Below the pieces are notes generated by a model. The model saw only the letters and a list, made by a program, of their open reading frames with translations. It did no database searches and was not told where the DNA came from. Positions 1 to 7,596 of a DNA stretch of 64,000 nt are shown piece after piece (position 1 is the stretch's first letter; every line of letters starts with the position of its first letter). The stretch is from Limisphaerales bacterium (GTDB lineage Bacteria > Verrucomicrobiota > Verrucomicrobiia > Limisphaerales > AAA164-E04), in NCBI GenBank assembly GCA_024761205.1, contig JAMASS010000021.1, positions 1-64,000 on the forward strand. The letters are read 5' to 3'. Position numbers and translations under genes: made by a program.

Positions 1-677
1 CGAGGGCCGATCAAGGTCTGCGGCATGACCGTTGAAAGCCCAATCGCCTTTTGCCCCTTGGATCGTCAACGACCCCCATCACCGCAAAAAAAACCTTGAA
101 CCCGCCAAACACAATAGGAAGAGAATGGCCGGGATTGGCAGCAAACGGATCGCCGCCCCCCCCCGCCGGAGTCCCTCGCGGCGATCCGGTCCAACCCCAA
201 GCCGCAGCGGAACGCTACCGCAAACTCCTCGAACTGGGCGAGCAAACAGGGGTCGTCCCGCAGATCGAAATGTGGGGCGGAAACAAAAGCATCGGCAAGG
301 TGAGCACCGCCATTTACATCGCCCTGGAAAGCGGACACCCCAACGCATGCTTTTTGGGCGACGTCTTCCACACCTACAAAGGCGGGTCGAACTTCGAGAG
401 CCTGCGCCTCCTTGGCCCTCAGGCCTTGCAGGTCTTTCACCTGAATGATTATCCGGCGGACCCGCCCCGGGATCAAATCCTCGACGAACACCGCCTCTAT
501 CCCGGCGAGGGCGTCGCGCCCTTCTCAAAAATTCTCAATATCTTCAAATCCGTCGGCGCAACCCCGGCCCTGGCCCTTGAACTCTTCAATCGCGGCTATT
601 GGCAACAGGATGCCCTGAAGGTCGCCCGCACCGGACTGGCCAAGATGCGGCAAACCGTCGCCCAAGCCGCCCTCTGA
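1..677 (+). pseudogene. Sugar phosphate isomerase/epimerase (xylose-isomerase-like TIM barrel), 5'-truncated and frameshifted
   Basis: The C-terminal two thirds of a sugar phosphate isomerase/epimerase is cut off by the window edge. Reading must move through three frames. The first runs from base 1 to the TTTT run at 49-52 and carries VCGMTVESPIAF. The second runs to the nine-C run at 156-164 and carries APWIVNDP and IGSKRIAAPP. The third ends at 677 and carries EMWGG, HLNDYPADP and LELFNRGYW. Each shift is explained by one extra base in a homopolymer, and the amino-acid pattern is well conserved across the joins. This suggests either sequencing indels near a contig end or a very recent pseudogene. 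The family acts on small sugar substrates with a metal in the barrel; the exact substrate is unknown. The ATG at 51 is not a real start. Confidence 0.8.
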
Positions 678-709
678 ATCGGCCTCCCCCCCTGCCGGAA
701 AATCAGCCA

Positions 710-1918
710 GTGCCGCAAAAACGCTTGATCATTATCGGCGCCGGCATCCTCGGCCTGGCAACGGCCTACAAATGCCGCAAACTCCTCCCCTCCCATCGAA
801 TTACCATCATCGAGAAGGAATCCCTGCCCGGCCGCCACCAAAGCGCCCACAACAGCGGCGTGCTCCACTGCGGCCTCCACTACAAACCCCGCTCCCTCAA
901 GGCGCGCCTGGCCCTCAGCGGTGCTCAAGAGATGATGCAGTTCTGCCGCCGCCATGGCATCGGCCACCAGAGATGCGGCAAAATTGTCGTGGCCACGGAC
1001 CAAACCCAAATAGACCGGCTCAAGGCGCTCCAAAGACAAGGCTGGGAAAACGGCCTGTCGGACCTGCGCCTGCTCGATCAAAGCGCCCTGCGAAAAATCG
1101 AACCCCACGCCGCCGGAACCGCCGCACTCCACGTGCCCCAGGAGGGCATCGTGGACTACGCCAGCGTGGTGCGGCAGCTCGCCCAAGACATCAGGGCCGC
1201 AGGCCACCAAATCCGCTGCGGCGAAAAAGTGACGATCATCAAGGAACGACGAAACACCTGGCTGATTCAGACGCCCAAAAACGAATACCTCGCCGATTTT
1301 CTGGTGGCTTGCGCCGGCCTGCACTCCGACCGCCTCAGCCTGCTCAGCGGCGCCCCGCCCAGGGTGAAAATCATCCCCTTCCGAGGCGAATACTACCGCA
1401 TCCGCCCAGAACGACAGCACCTCGTGCGGCACCTGATCTATCCCGTCCCCGATCCGCGCTTCCCCTTTCTGGGCCCCCACTTCACCCGCCTGATCCACGG
1501 CGGCGTCAAGGCCGGGCCCAACGCCGCCCTCGCCCTGGCCCGGGAAGGCTATCGAAAAACCGACTTTAATCTCGCCGAGGCGATGGATGCCGCCACCTTT
1601 CCCGGCTTGTGGCGCTTCGTCAAAAATTACCCGCAAATGACCCTCGAAGAACTCCGGCAGTCCTTTAGCAAAAGACGCTTTTGCCAGTCGCTCCAACGAT
1701 TGGTCCCGGAGATTCAAGCAGACGATCTGGCGCCGGAGGGCGCCGGAGTTCGGGCTCAAGCCATGTCTCGAGAAGGTGCCCTAGTTCAGGATTTTGAATG
1801 GGAAGAACGCAAAAACGCCCTCCATGTGATCAACGCCCCCAGCCCCGGCGCCTCAGCCTCCCTGGCCCTCGGCGGCGAAATCGCCGCCCGCGCCAAACAG
1901 CAGCTGGCCAACCGGTAA
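710..1918 (+). CDS. lhgO: L-2-hydroxyglutarate oxidase (FAD-dependent)
   Basis: The protein has 402 aa from the GTG at 710. It is a DAO-fold flavoenzyme that oxidises L-2-hydroxyglutarate to 2-oxoglutarate and passes electrons to the membrane quinone pool in characterised homologues. The N-terminus carries the FAD-binding dinucleotide fold IIIGAGILGLA at about residues 6-16, followed by the acidic strand end IIEKE. The substrate-side motif NSGVLHCGLHY, typical of LhgO, lies at about residues 48-58. The open frame extends back to 599, but that would overlap the isomerase, and the family begins just before the GxGxxG motif, so GTG 710 fits best; there is no strong Shine-Dalgarno. Length matches the usual 400 aa. 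It converges on mfd. A related FAD-dependent oxidoreductase of the same fold is the only real alternative. Confidence 0.87.
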   Translation: MPQKRLIIIGAGILGLATAYKCRKLLPSHRITIIEKESLPGRHQSAHNSGVLHCGLHYKPRSLKARLALSGAQEMMQFCRRHGIGHQRCGKIVVATDQTQIDRLKALQRQGWENGLSDLRLLDQSALRKIEPHAAGTAALHVPQEGIVDYASVVRQLAQDIRAAGHQIRCGEKVTIIKERRNTWLIQTPKNEYLADFLVACAGLHSDRLSLLSGAPPRVKIIPFRGEYYRIRPERQHLVRHLIYPVPDPRFPFLGPHFTRLIHGGVKAGPNAALALAREGYRKTDFNLAEAMDAATFPGLWRFVKNYPQMTLEELRQSFSKRRFCQSLQRLVPEIQADDLAPEGAGVRAQAMSREGALVQDFEWEERKNALHVINAPSPGASASLALGGEIAARAKQQLANR

Positions 1919-1950
1919 ATCCAACCCCCCTCCAGAGACGTGATTGACAA

Positions 1951-1970
1951 CGCCCGGGCTCTCCCGGGCG
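1951..1970. terminator. GC-rich hairpin between convergent lhgO and mfd
   Basis: A perfect 8-bp stem, CGCCCGGG/CCCGGGCG, with a four-base loop lies in the 78-bp gap between the stop codons of the convergent genes lhgO and mfd. Neither strand has a T tract, so it is a terminator-like or RNA 3'-end stabilising hairpin serving both directions rather than a canonical intrinsic terminator. Confidence 0.5.
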
Positions 1971-1996
1971 CCCCGACCTAAGTCCGCACCGGCTGC

Positions 1997-4900
1997 CTAC
2001 ATCGACAACAACAGCCCCCGCAACTCCCCAAGCCTCGCCTCCGGCGCCTGCTCCCTCAACCGCGGAAACCGCCCCCCCACCATCACCAGACCGCGATTCC
2101 CAGTCAACCTGACCTCTCCCCCTCGGGTTTCGATCGAACGAATGTCCCGCTCGCCGGCCAGCCGCTTCACCCCGGCAACCAACAACAACAGACGCACCGC
2201 CCGCGGCAGCGGACCATAGCGATCCCTCAACTCCCTCCGCAACTGCCTCAACGACTCCCCGTCGTTCGCCTGCGCCAACTTCCGATAAAACTCAATGCGC
2301 TGCCGGGCTTCCCCTATATAACCGTAGGGAATATGGGCCGGATAACGAAGGGCGGCTCCCGGAACCGATAGCCCAGCGCCGGCCCCATCTTCACCGCCGC
2401 CCACCCCAGAATCCAAGGAGAGAAAATCGAACGCCACCCGCACCTCCACCCGCGGCTTCACCGCCTCCCCTTTCAAGGCGGCAATGCTTTGTTTGAGCAG
2501 TTGACAATAAAGCTCAAAACCGACCGCCGTAATGTGGCCGCTCTGCCGAGGCCCCAAAATGCTCCCCGCACCGCGGATCTCCAGATCCCTCATGGCGATC
2601 TTAAATCCGCTTCCCAAATGCGAATGCTCCTTCACCGCCGCAATGCGTTTGCGGGCCCCCGCCAATAACCCACCATGCCGGGGAAGAAGGAGATAAGCGT
2701 AGGCCTGATGCTTATATCGGCCCACTCGACCCCGCAGCTGATACAAATCACTCAAACCAAACCGATCCGCTCGATCTATGATGATCGTATTCGCATTGGG
2801 AATGTCCAAACCGCTCTCAATGATGGCGGTCGAGACCAAAACATCCGCCTCCCCGCTGACAAAAACCGCCATCACCCCCTCCAGGGCCCCAGCGCTCATC
2901 CGCCCGTGCCCCACCACCACACGCGCCCCCGGAACCAGGCGCCCCAGCTTCTCCGTCGCCCTTTCGATCGTCGCCACGCGATTGTGCAAAAAATAAACCT
3001 GCCCCCCCCGAGCCAACTCCCGCTCAATCGCCTCCACTATCGTCCCCTCATCATACCGGGCGACAATCGTCTCCACCGGCAAACGATCCGGCGGCGGCGT
3101 CTCGATCACGCTCATGTCCCGCCCGCCCATCAAGGCCAGATGCAGCGTCCGCGGAATAGGCGTGGCGCTGAGCGTCAAAACATCCACCAATTTCCGCAAC
3201 CGCTTGAATTTCTCCTTGTGCCTCACCCCAAAACGCTGCTCCTCGTCAATCACCACCAATCCCAGATCCCTGAATATCACATCCCCCTGCACCAGCCGGT
3301 GGGTCCCCACCACAATATCGACCTCCCCCCTCGCCAAGGCGCCCACTATCGCCCCGGCTTCCCTGCGTTTCTGCAACCGCGAAAGCAGCTCCACTCGAAA
3401 CGGATACCCCGCCAGACGCTCGACAAAATGCCGGTAATGCTGCAGGGCCAAGACCGTCGTCGGTGCCAAAAACGCCGCCTGCTTCCCTCCCATCACCGCC
3501 TTGAAGGCAGCCCGAAGCGCCACCTCCGTCTTCCCAAATCCCGCGTCCCCGCAAATCAAACGATCCATCGGCTTCCGCGCCTCCATGTCCCGCTTGCTGC
3601 TCTCAATAGCACGGCGCTGATCGGCGCTCTCCTCATAATCAAAGGCCCCCTCAAACTCACGCTGCCATTCCGTGTCAGGCCCAAACGCATGCCCCTCCCC
3701 GGCCTCCCGCGCCGCCTCAACAGCCAATAACTCGCCCGCCAGATCCGCCACCGCCCGCTGCGCCCGCGCCCGCGCCCAGACCCAATGATGGCCACCCAAA
3801 CGGTGCAACGCCGGCCGCCCCTTGCCCGCCCCCACATACTTGCTCACCAAATGCGCCTCCCCCACAGGCACATACAGTCGCGCCGGCCCCTGCCCGCAAG
3901 CCCTCGAGGCGTATTCGACCACCAAACACTCCGGGCCGAATTGCCCGCCCCCTCCAGACCCCGAGACCTCCGAACGCCCGCCCCCAGGATCAAGCCGCCC
4001 CAATCCCATAAATCGCCCAATGCCATGCTCCACATGAACCACATAATCCCCCGGCGCCAAATCAGAGAAGTCTATCTCCCGCCCCCGCTCGACCCCCGCC
4101 GCAGGCCCGGAGCCCAAACGCCGCCGCCCCCTCGTCTTGCGGCGGCCAAAAAGTTCGGCGCCAGTCACCACCGCCCACCGCCCGGCCTCCAACAAAAAAC
4201 CGCCTCCAAGCATCCCCACCCCAACCCCCAAGGCTCCCTCAAAAAACCCCCAACCCAACTCCGACCACATCCCCCTGAAACGATCACACTCCCCCGCCCG
4301 GCGGCAAAAGACATCCACCCGCCAGCCTTGCCTCAGCCAACGATGCAGCTGCTCGAAAAACTCCAGCCGCCGCCCCTCCCCTACCGGCCCGCCAAACCCC
4401 AGGACGCCCAGCGGCCCATAGCCATCCAAACCCGCAAAACCCAAACCCACCCCGCTGAAATCCTCCCCCGCATCCGAGACCGCCCCCCGCCCAGCCCCAC
4501 GCTCCCCCAAATCCGCCAAAGCTCCTTCCAACCCCCCCCTCCAGTGGAATACCCGAAAACCCCGCGCCCGAACCCGTTCCCTAAAAACAGCCCAGCCCTC
4601 CGTAAACCGATCGCCCCGGGGCATCCGCCCCGCAGCATCCTCAACCTCCCCAGGATCACACAGAATGAGGATGGCCCCCTCCGGCAGATGTTCGCTCAAA
4701 CTCGCCGCCCCCTCCCCCCCAGCCCCCTCAAACTCCCTCTGCAAAATGTCAATTTCTCCCCCAGGAGAAATCAACGCCGACGCCACCTCCTCCCGCGACA
4801 GCTGCGTCTGCGGATCAAAACGCCGGATCGATCCCACCTCGCTCCCCCAAAACTCAATCCGAAGCGGCCACCGGCTCGCCAACGGAAAGACATCCACAAT

Positions 4901-5557
4901 CCCCCCACGCAAGGCCAATTCACCCTTTTGAGTCACTTTCGCCTCCGGCTCGTAAGCCTGCCCCTCCAGCCATTCCACCAGATCCAACGGATCCAACTCC
5001 TGCCCCAATCCAACCGCCTTCACCCGCCCTTCCAGCCCTTGGAGCGAAAAGGTCTTCTGCAACAGCCCCGCCCCGCTCGCCACCACCACCGGCGCCTCGC
5101 CGCCCGCCCGCTCCCGAAACGCGCGCAACGCCATCACCGTCTCCAATCGCTCCCTGACCGCATCCCCAGCCCGCCCCCGGGCCTCATGCGCTAAACCCTC
5201 TCGCTCAGGAAAAAAACACGCCCCCCCAAAATCCCCCCACTCCGCCCCCCCCGCCTCCCGCTCAAGACCCAAATCCCCCCCCAACCACTCCCGCCAAATC
5301 TGAAAATCCCGATGCAAGGCCTCCTGCCGCTCCAGCCCCGATGCCGCCAGCAACAACGGAGCGCCGGGCTCCAGCCGGTGAATCAGCGCCGCCAAAAAGG
5401 ACCAGCTCGCCGGCGCCAAACCCTCCTCAATGACGCCGCCGGAGACCTGCAGCCGCCGCCCCAGCGCCTCGACCAAGGACGTCCCGGCAAAACGAGCTTC
5501 AAACCGATCGCAGGATTGCCCACCACTCTTTGACAAATAACCCCCCAATCCCACCAC
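1997..5557 (-). CDS. mfd: Transcription-repair coupling factor Mfd
   Basis: At 1186 aa this matches the usual 1150 aa of Mfd, the ATP-driven translocase that pushes stalled RNA polymerase off damaged DNA and recruits UvrA. In order, it has UvrB-like N-terminal domains, a CarD-like RNA-polymerase interaction domain (DYVVHVEHGIGRF), and a helicase core. The core has Walker A GDAGFGKTE near residue 668, the DEEQ box (VIDEEQRFGVRHKEK) near 770, and SATPIPRTL. The C-terminal TRCF domain follows. The start is GTG at 5557, three bases after the stop of the upstream FG-GAP gene. A GAGGA sits seven bases ahead inside that gene's end, so translation is probably coupled. The coding strand is very G-rich, with many GGG glycine codons, most strongly in the less conserved region around residues 250-480. 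Confidence 0.96.
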   Translation of the reverse strand: MVGLGGYLSKSGGQSCDRFEARFAGTSLVEALGRRLQVSGGVIEEGLAPASWSFLAALIHRLEPGAPLLLAASGLERQEALHRDFQIWREWLGGDLGLEREAGGAEWGDFGGACFFPEREGLAHEARGRAGDAVRERLETVMALRAFRERAGGEAPVVVASGAGLLQKTFSLQGLEGRVKAVGLGQELDPLDLVEWLEGQAYEPEAKVTQKGELALRGGIVDVFPLASRWPLRIEFWGSEVGSIRRFDPQTQLSREEVASALISPGGEIDILQREFEGAGGEGAASLSEHLPEGAILILCDPGEVEDAAGRMPRGDRFTEGWAVFRERVRARGFRVFHWRGGLEGALADLGERGAGRGAVSDAGEDFSGVGLGFAGLDGYGPLGVLGFGGPVGEGRRLEFFEQLHRWLRQGWRVDVFCRRAGECDRFRGMWSELGWGFFEGALGVGVGMLGGGFLLEAGRWAVVTGAELFGRRKTRGRRRLGSGPAAGVERGREIDFSDLAPGDYVVHVEHGIGRFMGLGRLDPGGGRSEVSGSGGGGQFGPECLVVEYASRACGQGPARLYVPVGEAHLVSKYVGAGKGRPALHRLGGHHWVWARARAQRAVADLAGELLAVEAAREAGEGHAFGPDTEWQREFEGAFDYEESADQRRAIESSKRDMEARKPMDRLICGDAGFGKTEVALRAAFKAVMGGKQAAFLAPTTVLALQHYRHFVERLAGYPFRVELLSRLQKRREAGAIVGALARGEVDIVVGTHRLVQGDVIFRDLGLVVIDEEQRFGVRHKEKFKRLRKLVDVLTLSATPIPRTLHLALMGGRDMSVIETPPPDRLPVETIVARYDEGTIVEAIERELARGGQVYFLHNRVATIERATEKLGRLVPGARVVVGHGRMSAGALEGVMAVFVSGEADVLVSTAIIESGLDIPNANTIIIDRADRFGLSDLYQLRGRVGRYKHQAYAYLLLPRHGGLLAGARKRIAAVKEHSHLGSGFKIAMRDLEIRGAGSILGPRQSGHITAVGFELYCQLLKQSIAALKGEAVKPRVEVRVAFDFLSLDSGVGGGEDGAGAGLSVPGAALRYPAHIPYGYIGEARQRIEFYRKLAQANDGESLRQLRRELRDRYGPLPRAVRLLLLVAGVKRLAGERDIRSIETRGGEVRLTGNRGLVMVGGRFPRLREQAPEARLGELRGLLLSM

Positions 5558-5560
5558 CCC

Positions 5561-7405
5561 CTATTCCTCTACAATCTCAACCAACCGCCCCGCCCCAACA
5601 CCGCCCACCCCCTGAACGCCCCCACCCGGCCAAACTACCTCCAGCCCCTCCACCGCCCCCGCCTTCCCCAACCCTATCGTCACCGGCAACTCCGATTGCG
5701 ATAAATAACCCCGCGTCGGCATCACCTGCCGCCAAAACTCCCAACCACCAACCTCCCAGTGAATCCAAGCGCCTATGCCCTCGCGGTTCTGTCCCGATCC
5801 CCTCAAACGAAGCCGCACCCAGCGATTCCCCAGCGATTGATCGTTGCGATATAAACGCGGCCCTCCATTAACCTGCGTCAGCACAAAATCCAAATCACCG
5901 TCATTGTCAATATCCGCAAACGCCGATCCCCGACCAACTATCGGCTCCCAAAGATCCCCCCCAGATTGCTCTACCCCTACTTCATAAAATCGACACCCAT
6001 GCTCCGGACCGCTATTCCAAAATAACTGGGCGGGCTGCTCGTAACGCTGACTCTTCTGCACCCGAAAAATCTCTTCCTCCAAATGCCCGTTCGCCGTCAA
6101 CAAATCCTGCCAACCATCCAAATCATAGTCGAAAAAAAATAATCCAAACGTCAACAACTGACGACTCGCCGATCCTATGCCAGCCGGCACAGCCTCATCG
6201 ACAAAGATCATCGCCCGATCCTGCTCAACGTAAAGCGCCGTCATTTCATTAGCAAAATTCCCAATGCCAATCGCCAACACCCCATCCTCCCGATAGCGCG
6301 CCGTGTCGATCCCCATCGCGCCCCGCGCCTTGCCGTAAGCATCATAGGCAATCCCCGTAAGCGCCCCGACTTCCTCAAACGTTCGGTCCCAGCGATTGCT
6401 GAAAACAAAATTGCGGACAGTATCATTGGCCACAACCAAGTCCACCCAACCGTCTCGATTCAGATCCACCGGCGCGACCCCCAACGACTTCGCCGCGGGC
6501 ACCCCAGACGCCGGGTTCACCACCCGCACTCCGCTCGCCTCCGAGGCATCTTCAAATCCGCCGTCGCCCTGGTTCAAATAGAGATATGGAAACGAGCCTT
6601 CGAAATTCATAGGTTGACCATAAGCCCTCCCAATGCCGACCAAAGTGCTTCCCAACTGAAAATCGATTTCCTTGCTCCACTTCACATAATTGCCCACAAA
6701 CAGGTCCAGATCGCCGTCATTGTCACAATCAAACCACGCGGCGCAAGTGCTCCAATCCGATGACAAACCGCCGACACCCGCGGCATCCGTGACATCGACA
6801 AAGCGCCCCGATCCTGCATTTCGAAATAGACGATTCTTCCCCACAGCGGTAAGGAACACATCCGGATGCGCATCACCATCGTAGTCCGAGATAGCCACCC
6901 CCATTCCGTAGAGTGGGACATCTAGCCCTGACCCGGCGGTCACATCTCGAAACCTTCCCTCGCCGTCATTCTCATACAACACGGCAGTGCTCGCCTCCGA
7001 CCCCTCCGACCAACCGGTCCCATTCACGAAGAGCAAATCCTGATCGCCATCGCCATCAAAATCGAAGAAAGCCACCCCGCCGCCCATCGCTTCCGGCAGC
7101 AGCTTCTCTCCAGTCGCTCCGCTGTTGTGTTGAAACGTGATGCCAGCCTCCGAGGTGATTTCGCGAAAGATCACCCGTGGAATCGCCACCGAGGGAAGCG
7201 CGGGATTTTCCGCCGCCCGCAACTCGGTAACCCGCTCGGGCAGCTCCTCCGGCGGACGCCAGATCACACAAACCACCAAACCAACCATCACCAGAACGGC
7301 AGAGAAACCGACCACCGACCAACGGAAAGCGCGGCCTATGACCGCATCATCCTCATGCTCAGTGACCTCCACCACCTCATCGCGCTCGGATTGAGAATCT
7401 TGCAT
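5561..7405 (-). CDS. CRTAC1-like FG-GAP/ASPIC-UnbV repeat protein, membrane-anchored
   Basis: The protein has 614 aa. An N-terminal cytoplasmic stretch is followed by one hydrophobic segment (about residues 28-48), so it is probably anchored with its bulk outside. Then come at least six FG-GAP/VCBS-type calcium-binding blades, recognisable by FDFDGDGDQDLL, SDYDGDAHPDVF, FDCDNDGDLDLF, VDLNRDGWVDLV, FDYDLDGWQDLL and ADIDNDGDLDFV. These predict a beta-propeller. The last 90 residues form the ASPIC/UnbV domain (GIGAWIHWEVGG, VVWPGGGVQ). Family members are secreted adhesion or scaffold proteins and the biochemical role is unknown. It lies between a multiheme cytochrome/TPR gene and mfd, all on the minus strand; TPR and CRTAC1 proteins often pair in this phylum. 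GAGGCG precedes the ATG at 7405. Confidence 0.85.
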   Translation of the reverse strand: MQDSQSERDEVVEVTEHEDDAVIGRAFRWSVVGFSAVLVMVGLVVCVIWRPPEELPERVTELRAAENPALPSVAIPRVIFREITSEAGITFQHNSGATGEKLLPEAMGGGVAFFDFDGDGDQDLLFVNGTGWSEGSEASTAVLYENDGEGRFRDVTAGSGLDVPLYGMGVAISDYDGDAHPDVFLTAVGKNRLFRNAGSGRFVDVTDAAGVGGLSSDWSTCAAWFDCDNDGDLDLFVGNYVKWSKEIDFQLGSTLVGIGRAYGQPMNFEGSFPYLYLNQGDGGFEDASEASGVRVVNPASGVPAAKSLGVAPVDLNRDGWVDLVVANDTVRNFVFSNRWDRTFEEVGALTGIAYDAYGKARGAMGIDTARYREDGVLAIGIGNFANEMTALYVEQDRAMIFVDEAVPAGIGSASRQLLTFGLFFFDYDLDGWQDLLTANGHLEEEIFRVQKSQRYEQPAQLFWNSGPEHGCRFYEVGVEQSGGDLWEPIVGRGSAFADIDNDGDLDFVLTQVNGGPRLYRNDQSLGNRWVRLRLRGSGQNREGIGAWIHWEVGGWEFWRQVMPTRGYLSQSELPVTIGLGKAGAVEGLEVVWPGGGVQGVGGVGAGRLVEIVEE

Positions 7406-7596
7406 CGCCTCGATCTAACGCAAAATTCCTCTCCGTAGCAAGCCGCCGAGCGCGCCAGTCCAGACAGGACGAAAGAACGGAAATCGCCCCGAACCCCCTT
7501 CAGTGAATCGAAGCTTCTTGGCTCTCGCCACCCCCCCCCCCGGCGCCCGCAGCTCAAGGGGAGGCTCGCCCCCCTCCGTCGGCACAGACCAAACCC

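Noticed and set aside
596-1759. Minus-strand open frame of 387 codons
   Set aside because: It is antisense to lhgO, has no family features, and its open reading follows from codon bias of the true gene.
2675-5194. Long plus-strand open frames (for example 2675-3730 and 3785-5194)
   Set aside because: They lie antisense to mfd, which is certain from its helicase motifs, and are proline- and arginine-rich, as expected from translating the C-rich complement.
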